NCBI RefSeq assembly: GCF_963675165.1
Contig: NC_087387.1
Coordinates: forward strand, 2,593,501 to 2,657,500
DNA from: Halichondria panicea
Taxonomy: Eukaryota; Porifera; Demospongiae; Suberitida; Halichondriidae
DNA: 64,000 bases
Direction of reading: 5' to 3'
Shown: positions 45,951-56,500 of the stretch, piece after piece
Numbering within the stretch: the first letter of the stretch is position 1
Layout of the letters: the number at the start of each line of letters is the position of its first letter
Translations under genes and position numbers: made by a program
The notes under the pieces: model-generated
Seen by the model: only the letters and a program-made list of their open reading frames with translations
Database searches by the model: none
Told to the model about the DNA's origin: nothing

Positions 45951-47770
45951 ATGGCGTGCGGAATGTATAAATTCATCAAGTCCTTTAAGTATGACAAGAC
46001 CAGCCCAAAGCTGGTGGCCTCGTCTCGATCGGACACAGTGATGTACACTGGTGGAACAATTCGTCCAATTGTTGCAGGAAGCGTGGCAAAGGTTGATGCC
46101 ATCGGTTTTCATGATGGGAAGGTTCACTCTGTTGGCTCGCTCAATCGTGTGAAATCTAAGATGGATAGCTTGAAAATCAAGTACGCTACTGTCAAGCTGT
46201 CAGATGGACAGACGCTCTTACCTGGATTGATCGAACCGCATGTTCACTTCGTTCCCTCAGCAATCACTATGGCTTGGAGCGACTTTGGTCCGTATGATGG
46301 ACAAGACATGCGAGCACCCTACAATACTGACTGGTTGAAGCAAGCCCTTGCAAGTGCAAAATCTGCTCTTGATTCCAGTGGTGACCTGAAAAAAGGAGCC
46401 TGGATTCTGGGTACTGGTCTAGATCCATCTCTTATGCCATTCAACTTGTCAACTGTTCGTCCAAGCGGCTTGAACAAGCTGATCACCTTTGAAGCAGACA
46501 CTATCGATTGCTTGGAACCAAGTACTCCCGTCTATGTGATCTCTGCTTCTGGCCACACTGGTTACGTCAACACTCCAGCCATACAGCTGATATACGATGC
46601 CAACCCCGACATCAAGCAATCTTACCCTACCTTTGCTGAGTATCGCGAGCACGTCAATGCAGCTGGGGGGATGCAAGAATTTGAAGAAATGCTGCTTGCT
46701 GTGAAGGCTATTCCGACATTCCAATTTGAGATTGCGAGCATTTTCGAACACCTGGATTCTTTGTTGACACTGCTCTATCACGAGGAGCTACATTGATCTA
46801 CGATGCCACCGCTTCAGACGACACTATCAAAGCAGTTGATCAATACCTGAAAGTTCACCCTAATAAAATTAGGGTTGGCTACGCAACTATGATTGAATCG
46901 CTTGCTGCTGCAGAGAATCTTCCGGAGTACAAGCCTCTGACTAAAATATTCAAAAACAACTATGCAGGGTGTGTTAAACTGGTCTCCGATGGCTCGAACC
47001 AAGGATTAACAGGGTATCAATCAGATACATACCGCTGTGAGCCTGCAGGCAATGTGGGAGCCTTTAATTTCCCTCCATTTTCTCAGCCAAAAGAAATGAC
47101 TCCTGACTCTGAGTTCACAAAAATGGTTCAGACGATTGTGGACAAGGGTTGGCCTATTATGTGCCACGCCAATGGTGACATGGCCATCAAACTCACTCTG
47201 GATGCCTTCAAGATCGCTCTCAAAGGAGAAAGTGGGATACCGAAAAGGCATCGCATTGAGCATTGTTCTCTTGTCGACAAAGAAACATTGGAGCGCATGA
47301 GTGATCTTGGAATCTCTCCTAGCTTTTTGGTCGGTCACATTGGATATTGGGGCTACACATTTAAAAATGCCATTTTTGAGGAGAAATCCAACATTCTTGG
47401 AGTCTGCCAATCTGCTCTGCAGAAGGGGATGAAAATTTCTTTCCACAGTGACTGCACTGTATCTCCCATGGGTCCACTTCGAATGATGGAGCAGGCTATC
47501 ACGAGGATCATGGAAGAAGATCCCGAAAAAAATGTTTTGAATGTAAGTGAAAGAGTTACACCCGAGCAGGCCCTCAAGGTCGCCACCAACAATGGAGCAT
47601 GGCAGTGCCAAGTTGATGAGTTTGTGGGATCACTAGAAGAAGGAAAGCTGGCTGACTACGTAATTCTCGCTGAAGACCCGATAACTCGAGGCAAGCTTAA
47701 CCCGGTTGGTATGCGTGACATACCCGTCCTTGAAACTTGGGTGGATGGTGTATGCAGGTTCAAGAAATAA
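45951..47770 (+). CDS. Metal-dependent amidohydrolase (YtcJ/AepA-like), single exon, one frameshift
   Basis: This is an amidohydrolase-superfamily TIM-barrel enzyme of the YtcJ/AepA type; its substrate is unknown. Visible features are GLIEPHVHF with the HxH metal ligands at residues 97-99, CHANGDMAIKLTLDAF, the RHRIEHC motif, and SFHSDC supplying the usual Asp ligand. It ends in the (LEEGKLADYVILAEDP) family C-terminus. The frame runs 45951-46796 and then shifts. Near 46757-46762 one base is missing compared with the 17.4-kb copy, after which the second frame is open to 47770. Each half is free of other damage. The break may be a recent mutation or a sequencing error. The gene has no introns, unlike its neighbours, and it looks bacterial in type. 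I cannot tell whether it is functional. Confidence 0.85.
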
Positions 47771-47890
47771 CTGTTTATGCTTGAAAAAACTACTCTTCTA
47801 GCCAAACATTGTAGTTCTATATAGTTGTATTGCTGAACTTTAGAAGTGTGCTTATAGTAGTAGAAAACTGTTCCAGCCAGACAGAACACT

Positions 47891-48084
47891 TAATATGGGC
47901 TTAGGATTAGTAGTTCTATTTGTAGAGTTATAATTATCAAGAGTTATAAAAGTATCGAACTTACTAAGTACACTGTACACACTGTGGAAAGTAAGGTGAC
48001 ATGCACATGAGCTGCATGATGCTCTATTGACGCTACTCACGTATTGGTGCAGTTTATAGCTATACGTACGTATCAATAGCTAGA
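47891..48084. other. Intergenic, nothing recognised
   Basis: Short AT-rich spacer beyond the end of the inverted duplication. Confidence 0.4.
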
Positions 48085-48205
48085 CGCTGTTTAGGAAGTT
48101 TCTACGATTTAGAAGCCCAAAGGGCTGGTTGTAGTATCCCGAGCGTAGTGAGGGTTCTATTAGCTCTGAGGGCTTCTAATCATCATGAAACTTCCTAAAC
48201 AGTGT
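48085..48205. mobile_element. MITE with ends CTGTTTAGGAAGTTTC
   Basis: CTGTTTAGGAAGTTTCTACG on the left and GAAACTTCCTAAACAGTG on the right are inverted, with the inner pair TTAGAAGCCC / GGGCTTCTAA. An internal block, TATCCCGAGCGTAG, recurs at 15719-15733. Confidence 0.75.
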
Positions 48206-48306
48206 TAAATCATAGCAACTGTGAGTCTCTATCCAATCAGATTTGTCTAATTTTTTTTATACATGATTGTCTAAGTGAAGTGCATGATTGTCTAATTAAG
48301 TAAAAG

Positions 48307-48517
48307 CAAGGGCGTATAAAAGAAGAGAGGGCATGCAACTCCTATATGAGCAGAGTTCAAACGTGGGCGGATGAATGTGCATGACTGTGCATGAAATGAA
48401 ATTTCTATTTTTAGCACTTCATGCAAATGCACACATTCCTCCGCCCACGTTTGAACTCTGCTAGCTATGTATACTGATAGTGGAGTTGCATGCCCTCTCT
48501 TCTTTTATACGCCCTTG
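48307..48517. mobile_element. hAT-like foldback MITE, 211 bp, ends CAAGGGCG
   Basis: CAAGGGCGTATAAAAGAAGA on the left is complementary to the right end. A second arm pair, GCAGAGTTCAAACGTGGGCG and its complement, lies inside. GTAAAAG is duplicated at 48300-48306 and 48518-48524. The 26-bp insertion at 41019-41044 has the same termini. Confidence 0.85.
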
Positions 48518-48732
48518 GTAAAAGTATACATGATTTTCTAAGTTGCATGGATAGAACACTTCCTCTAACCAATCAGATTGCAGCAAACATGAGGCAAATG
48601 TTAACTTTCTTTGTCTAGAAGAAAATTATACTCCGAGTCGCTTGTATTTTCTTCTTCACACAAACACACAAACATGGTGATGCAGCAGTCTTTGCTCCTC
48701 CGGTAAAAAAACTGTACTACTATAGCACTCTC

Positions 48733-48900
48733 CAATTGGAGATGTAAGTCGAGTCAAAATACTTGTCAAGTATAACTTTCAAGTTGGTATATGTACAGCA
48801 AGGAGAAATTATAAGGCAATTGGAGATGTAAGTCGAGTCAAAATACTTGTCAAGTATAACTTTCAAGTTGGTATATGTACAGCAAGGAGAAATTATAAGG
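48733..48900. repeat. Perfect 84-bp tandem duplication
   Basis: Unit 1 is 48733-48816 and unit 2 is 48817-48900. They begin CAATTGGAGATGTAAGTCGA and are identical as read. Confidence 0.92.
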
Positions 48901-49769
48901 ATTGGGTTTCCAGTGATGACAAGTGCCTACAGAAAGCGACTATACGTTTTACCCAGGATTACATATCGAGACATATACAATGAAGTAATTCGTTATCATT
49001 CCCAAAAATGTTAGGAGGACAAGCCACCCAATAAGCCGAGTAGATTCCAAGAACTGCCTACTTTGGCACTTGTTGGCCAATGCAAGTATCCTCGAAAAAG
49101 ATATGAAAACGATTGAGATTATATTATAGTGGGTAATCGGTTAGGGCTCTAGAGAATATAGGCTAACGGTTTCCGGCTAAGGTTTGGAACTTTGTCACAA
49201 CATCTATATAAATAGTTGGTTCGATGTTGCTTGCATATATCTACACATCCTCCGCAGTGCTCAAAATTGTAGTGCTGTTTCAGTTAGGGAGAGATTGGAG
49301 AGATCTTACGGCTAAAATTACACGGAGTAAGCTTGAATAAATTTTCTAACTGAAAAATTTGTCTAGAAATACGGAGATATTGATGTTACACACATTTTTT
49401 TTACGATCACTCCCGTTTCCACCTAAATGGATTTCCCACAATAGAATAATGTTGTAATGGTATCAGCACAAATGTTCCAATCTTGAGATACATGTACAAC
49501 TATAATTATACTCACACATTATTTTGTCTACTCTCCAGACGGCATGGATGCACTGTATCTATTGAGGATAAGGAAAACTATCTTCGCAATGTCACCGCAG
49601 AGTATGAAACGAAAGAAATATGCAAATAGAGATAAAAAAAACTGGCTCGTAAATGTGCGGATTTAGAAGTTAGCCTCAATGATGAGCAACACAATGAAAT
49701 GTGTTAGAAAAGCTAAGCTCAGATGGAGCTGCTGACATAGAAAAGTCCTTAGCAGAATAGCTCCCAACA
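48901..49769. other. Intergenic, possible retrotransposon debris
   Basis: No protein family is recognised. It may be part of the same decayed element as the reverse transcriptase scrap that follows. Confidence 0.35.
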
Positions 49770-50025
49770 CAGATAAGAGTCACACTCAACGTAAGCAAAT
49801 GCGAGTTTGAGAAGAGCAAATTGAAATTCCTCGGTCATGTGATAGATGCTGGTGGGATTCGAGCAGACCCAGACAAAACATCAGCTATTCGGAATATGGT
49901 ACCCCCCACCACCAATGTATCTGAGCTACGACGCTTCATGGGGATGGCAAATCAAATAGGAAAGGTTTCAAGCAAACTACATTGTAGCAGAAATTTCCCA
50001 ACCACTTTGATTGCTACTTAGCAAA
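49770..50025 (+). pseudogene. Ty3/gypsy-type reverse transcriptase fragment
   Basis: The frame reads SKCEFEKSKLKFLGHVIDAG and then VSELRRFMGMANQIGK. These are the thumb/connection motifs of Ty3-type polyproteins (KCEF...FLGHVI...L..FLG..N). No LTR, protease, RNase H or integrase remains nearby, and the frame breaks soon after 50020. It is a dead scrap. Confidence 0.75.
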
Positions 50026-50460
50026 CGAACAGCCTGGATGTGGGGACATGACCAAGAGAAAGCCTTTCAAGACCGACAATTTTGGCACTCTATAATCCAC
50101 TTTCATCCCCTCTTTTTTGTTTTCGATAAGCTGCAGATCAACTTGGTCAATCAAAACCAACCATGCACTCTAGCTCTGTAGACATCAAAATAATTAACTG
50201 ACACCTTTTATAATCAGTCACTTGCTGTTGAGTTGAGGGAGTTGGGGATGAGCCGGTAGAGCAGCAGGTAGAGAGCGTGTAGAGCTGGTGAGAATAATAG
50301 TTGAGACACGGCAGAGCTCGTAGCATGGTAATGGTAACAGACTCACGGTGCAAAAGCATGGCAAAAAGTGATGACGACCCGCAAATCTGCCTAGACTCTT
50401 TTTCAGGTCTAAGAAGGTCGATTATTTCCTAATCTCAATCTGTTTTTGTTTGGGCCTGGG
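50026..50460. other. Intergenic upstream of WDR60
   Basis: No gene is seen; a short minus-strand open frame at 50147-50359 is unsupported. Confidence 0.4.
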
Positions 50461-50466
50461 CATCTA

Positions 50467-50481
50467 GTTGCTCAGAGTAAC
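50467..50481 (+). promoter_or_regulatory. X-box-like (RFX) motif upstream of WDR60
   Basis: GTTGCTCAGAGTAAC matches the RYYNYY-N3-RRNRAC X-box pattern and lies 22 bp before the WDR60 start codon. It differs from the motif upstream of TTC21B only in one spacer base, and both are preceded by TA and followed by C. Confidence 0.62.
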
Positions 50482-50503
50482 CGGCTGGCTGGAAGTTATC
50501 AAA

Positions 50504-53500
50504 ATGTCCTCTGGAAGGAAGGTGGGTTTGGTATAGGTAGGTTTGTCTCAGAGCCTGTCTGTTTTGTAGCTGATAAAGCCGTGGTTCATGTGCTCTCTAC
50601 TGCAGAAAGAGAAGAGTAAAAATGATACTTGGGGAGAGCAGGAGCTAGCCAGGTACATTGGAGGGGGAAAGGATGCAGCTAAAAAGAAACTAACATCTAC
50701 AGATCCCTATGGGTGAGTCCAATAACTAACTTGTCAATATGTACTTAGATCTAGATGTAGGCCTACTAACTTTAGTAGCTTTAAATAGTGGAACAAAATG
50801 GAGAACCCAGTTTCTGTCCAATGAAATGGTCATGATAAAAATTCATATCAACAAAGTTGCATATTAGAGGGTGGGTGGTTTTAGATTTTGGGAAGGTGTG
50901 TCCTGAATCATGACAAGGCCCCAGGGGTATGCTTGTTGCTTACCGTACTTCTAAGGGGCCGCTTTTTAATACGTTCGAGGCTAGTGTATGCAAAACAAGA
51001 AATAGCATTATGTGGTGATTTATAGGAGAAATCTCCAGGTGGCGCCTTATTAGAAGGGGGTGTCTTTTAGGGAAATGGGGTCTTGTCAGTTGTAGAGCAA
51101 GGGTTCTAGTTAACTACTGTGTACATAATTATGTAGGCCCATGTAATCATTCTCATATGATAATTATTAAGCTCTTCTTGCAGCTCACAGAAGGGGAACC
51201 CTAGAGCTAAAGCAGGTGGTACCTCGTCAAAGGACCTGACTAAGACCACTAGACATACGGGCAAATCAGACCTTAAGAAAACAAACTCTAGTGAGGCCAA
51301 ACCTAGCACTGAGACTAGTGGTAGACGAGAGACAAAACCTTCTGGAGGTCAAAGTACAGGGAAACACGAAGGTGACAAACGACGAACAAAGGATCTCAAG
51401 CATGGTGAAAAAAAAGACCCCAAATTACAGGGAAGATCAACACTGAAAGAGTCAAGTTCCAGGCGCATTTCTGAGAAAGATAGAGGCCATCAAAGTGACT
51501 CTAAGAGCAGCAGAGAGAAGCATAGTGGGTCAAAGACAACTGAGAAAAGACGTAGCGATAATCCTAAGCCTGAAAGGTCTAGGGATGAAAAGAAGACAAG
51601 TATTGCAGTAAATAAAGAGGAGCTCAAGCAAAAGGACCGTGCTCCACTACCATGTATGACGTAAAACATACAAATGTTTTCCCTTGACTATGACGATTTC
51701 GAAAGCCTTTGTAATTAATTAATTATTATGCTTAATACATATTAATTATTATACATAATTATTTACTATGTCCATCTTATACATACACACTTTTATTATT
51801 ACTTTCAGCAACAGAAAAGCAAAAAGAAAGTAGTGCTAATGAGAGGGGCAGCCCCCAGCCCATGCTGGAAGTGCTGGAAGACCTGGGGAATGAGGACTAT
51901 CAGTATGACGAGGAGTTCGAAGTGAGTATAATGTGTACAATGTACATGTAGCTCATTATTGGAGTCTACCGTAGCGAGCATCAAACACACATGTATGTAA
52001 TAATGCGAACCTTGCTTGTTGCTAATGGGGTGCCCCGAAACAACCATGAGGGTTCAGCAAATTGGGCATGGCCCGACCTTCTGTTAGGACGGGATGTATT
52101 GCAAGCTTATCTGGGACTTGTTTTGGAAGTATAACCAACCACGTGAAAAATGCTGCAATCTGATACGGCGCCTCTATAGTGGTGGCAGAACAATCCAAGA
52201 TAAGTTTGCAACCCGACCTTCCCTCCTAACGGAAGGCTGAAGTGTTGACTAATGGATGTCGCATCATAACTTAGGATTTTGATATCATATCGTTTACTGA
52301 GTGTGAGATTAAATTGGCTACAGTGTAAAGCCAAAATAGTGGCTATTAATTTTCCTATTAGGGTAATTATAATTAATACGAGGTGGGATTTATTCGCTCC
52401 CACTTTCTGCAGCCTGACTACGATGATGACTTTGATGAGGTGGCTGAGGAGGACTTTGATGATGACGGCTTTGATGATGATGATGATGATGACAACAATC
52501 CTAGCTCACTTTCCGAGGACAATGGGGAGGTACCTGCCACACCCACCAATGCTAATGTGGGCATGTCATCTACCGATTCTAAAGCCGTTGTGATGAAGGC
52601 CATGGACCTTGTAGAAATAATGCAAGCAATGGATGCAGAAAATCAAATGGTGGAGGACTCTTCATCGCAGCCTCGACCACAGTCACGTAGTGACAGGGTT
52701 ATTAGTGGGCGTGGTGTACGAGCTTCCCCTAGTCACAAGTTTGTGGATTTTTCGTATGCTCAGACGAGAGAGGTCAATCAGGAGGTGTCGAAGAAGACCA
52801 GGAAGAGGGGGCAGGTGAGTAAAGTCAAAGCACTACTCTTGATACAGTGCACTCTTTGGAGTATACTGAACCTGCACTATTTGAGTACCTACTATCCAAA
52901 CCCAATTAATATCTCGATGCTGTGTGATTGTGAATGTTGCGTGCTATGTTAATCCTAATATTGCATATTGTACATAACGAGAACATGTGTCACGTACAAT
53001 CTCCACTGACGACTGTGTCTGACTTTTGTTTCGCAATCCATCGAGCCTTTGTGTATTTGCAGGAGCTCCTGTCGTTGATAGAACTAGACATTACAGCCTA
53101 TGACATGTTTGACCTCCCACCTCTCTCTGAGTATGAGGTCTACGTGAAGAAGTTTGGAGCTGATGACGCCAGACAGGTGGGCAAGTACATTACATGTATC
53201 ACTAGAGCCTGTTGATTGGTGCTCTGAAACAGTAGAACCTTATGGTACTAAGTGCTGAAAATCATCAGCACAACATTGGTACATATAATTATAATAATTA
53301 TACTACACCTAGGTCAACATTCTCTTTCTTTTTACAAGTGTACTTGCCTAGGATACATGTATACAGATTGAAATCTTCATTATAGAGTGCTCGTGGTAAT
53401 GGTCGATAATTATTTTCCATGTATGCCAATGCTCACACACATCCCATTCTCCCCTCCCCTCAGGCCTCAATGCAGACTGGTGAAGACAATGTGGAGAGTG

Positions 53501-56500
53501 AGGTCCAGACAGAGGGAGTGATTATAGAGGAGCGATGGACACAATGCCCACCAGAAGACCTCAGGGGATATGGAGGTTAGTTCAGTATATGCCTCACTCT
53601 ATGTATGCCGACTTTTGCTCATAATTATAGTATCAATATAGAGGCCTGGGTAGGAGGATAGCTCATAATGTGTATGTGCGGAAGATTGTTTGTAGAGAAT
53701 GCCTATATACAACATGAAACCAGTAGGATCAGGCAATGGAAGGCAACTGGGCTACACAAGAACTTACTAATCAATCTATGTTTGTCCTTCCTACCCTCAT
53801 GTAAAGTACTGTAATTATGTAAGGCTCCAAGTTCACTGGCAAATTAAAATTTACATTAACTGTGTAAAATGAACATGTACACGTCTATCTGATCTGCTCG
53901 TGTTCAAATTGTGTTTTTTTGCAGGACCTTCCCTGAGCAGTGATGATGGTGTGTTGGAGGCTGGGGTGCGTGGAGAGAGTGCTATCAGACTGACCTCGTT
54001 CCTCAGCAGGGCAGGACAGGTTTGTATTTAGCATACATGTACCGGTAGTTGCATACATGTACTGTATCTATGCTCTATACACACAATAGAACACACCAAG
54101 CCTTGATAGAGATACGTAAGTCATCATCAGTGACTTTCCAATGCTGTAATGTTGAGAACTGTTGCATGCACATACATGTGTACATTATTTTAATGTACAT
54201 GCTATAATGTAGCTTACGTGGCACAACACTGAAATGTAACAATTTATTCTGTTAACTGTATAATTTACTAGCAAACGTACATGTATATCACACTGTACAA
54301 TGTAAGTATGTCGATCCTGTGCCTACCCAGGTGTGCAGTGTTTTGCTTGAGGAGAATCTGCTCTATACTGGAGGGTCCTCATTCCAATCAACCCAGTCCC
54401 AGTTCCCATTCTGCTCCAGCTCTCTTACCATACAGTCACCTTCCTACTTGTCAGGTATATGTACATGTATGTTGCCTAGCAACTACATTTTTAATTGGCA
54501 AATACATGGTTGGATTAGAAACTTTTTTCGTATTTCGTTGGGTCTTATATAAAGTATCAACTCATGAATTGTGTATGCGTACCGGTCAGCTGAAAGTTAA
54601 ATGTAACAAAACCTTAACGCGTCGCAATAACAAAATTCTAACGTAGCAATCCGCGTGCATAACGAGTAGTGTACAATTTATAATTGTGGTATTTGTAATT
54701 TACAATGTCATTGATTTCCTCAGATTGCTCAGTAACCAGTATCAGCCATAGCCCGTCCCAGCCACACCTCTTCCTAGCCACCTATGCCCCCACTGACCAA
54801 GTCTTGTTTGGCAACAAAAGGGAATCCCCTGGCCACATCCTCTTGGGCAACGAGGGGGTGGTTCTACTGTGGAGCAATAGGGAGGCAAGCAGGCCACAAA
54901 TGTACGTTAACTTAATACGTGTACATGTAACCATAATTATTATGTACTCGCTTTTGTCCTGCAAATTTGTTTTAAAACATAATTATTGCTACCCTATAAA
55001 CAAGCCACCCCAAGTATCGATTGTCTCTCTGCCCTCCTTTCTCAGGGTTCTGGTGTGTCAGTCTCGACCCACCTGCACATGTTTCAGTCCCCACAAGTCG
55101 TCGCTGGCGTTCGCGGGGCTCAGTGATGGCTCAGTGGTGCTATGGGACCTGAGAGAGCCAGCTGCCATGCATCGGAGAGACGGGGAGGACCCTGTCATAA
55201 GAGTTCCCACCTTCAGTACTGGTGAGTGGAAGGGCTATTTATGTGTGTATATGAGAGCCACTGAGAACCATTTTACTATAAATTATATTCTTCAGTTTTT
55301 AGGGTGCATAATAATAATTATAGGTTCGTGTATCCTTAGCAGTAGATGTAGTTGTTGTGTTATTTAAATGCGTGTATGCTGCATGTCGGTCTTTGTACTG
55401 CATGTTCAATCTAAAGCACGTACACCATCGCATGCTGGTCATATTTACACAGTACATGTATGTGTGCATGCTTCCGGATCAATTATTTGAGGCATGTACA
55501 ATGTGCGTAACAGGTTAATCTGGATATTAAGTGTGACAATTGTTATGCCTCGAGGCGTAGCCGCACGAGGGATACGGTAAAGCTGACTATGTGTGTGTCT
55601 GTAACTGCTCAACGGTTGCCATGCGACGAAAACTAACAGCTACTATAGGCTTCTAGCCACGTTCTCTTGGATTTTAATTCGTGGATTAGCAAACTAAAGC
55701 TTCTTTCTCGAGTTATGGCTAGTTTGACTCACATTGAAGGCTGTTGCAGTCTCTTCAGAATCTTTCATAGCATCACCTGTTCGCACAAACTTTCTATTCA
55801 ACTTATGAGTTAGCCTTGCACTAAAGCGCTAGTTTTTTGTTAGCTACAACAGTCAGAAAGAGCTGCTAAAGAAGCTAGCTATTTTAGTGGCCATTACTGA
55901 ACTTGCAGACACACCCCTTATTCCTGGATGTAATGCGCATGTGCGCTCAATACCACGTTTGTAAGAGAATCCATTTTGAACCCCAGATCTTGGCAGCATC
56001 AATTTTCTTCTTTGTTGAGGCCCTGGTAAGCCACAAACCAACCTTTTCTGATAACTCTTTTTAGACTGCTTGTTATAGATACTACTTTCTGTGATTGAAT
56101 TCTGTCTTTCTTATCTCACAGACTACCACCTTTTCTGATAACTCTTTTTAGACTGCTTGTTATAGATACTACTTTCTGTGATTGAATTCTGTCTTTCTTA
56201 TCTCACAGACTACTGCTTTGACAAAGATTTGTTCCCACTGTTTGGCTACAGGCCATTTAAGACGATCAGTATGCACTATTAATTGTGGACACCCCTTTCT
56301 TGTCATCAAAGCATATTGCAAATTATTTACCTCTTCTATAACACTCTAATACTTTTGAGTGAAAGCAAAAACATGGCAAGAGGCATTAGCAAGCGCACGC
56401 TTGCAACACTCGTTGTACATGTACTTCTGATTTTGTAATTTAAAGAAGTACATGTAACCAACCATTAATGTGTACATGTTACATTGTATAGCAAGATTAG

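Larger units (their letters stand above)
45060..47890 (+). repeat. Right arm of inverted segmental duplication
   Basis: It pairs in inverted orientation with 39060-41160 and contains the best-preserved amidohydrolase copy with its promoter and 3' flank. It is longer than the left arm because of an internal tandem duplication (45126-45795) and deletions on the left side. Confidence 0.85.

Noticed and set aside
46740..46800. Programmed frameshift in the amidohydrolase
   Set aside because: No slippery heptamer or clear downstream structure is visible, and the paralogue is in frame at the site; a lost base or sequencing error is simpler.
45951..47611. Long minus-strand open frames opposite the amidohydrolase (for example 47021-47611)
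   Set aside because: Antisense shadows of the conserved plus-strand coding sequence.
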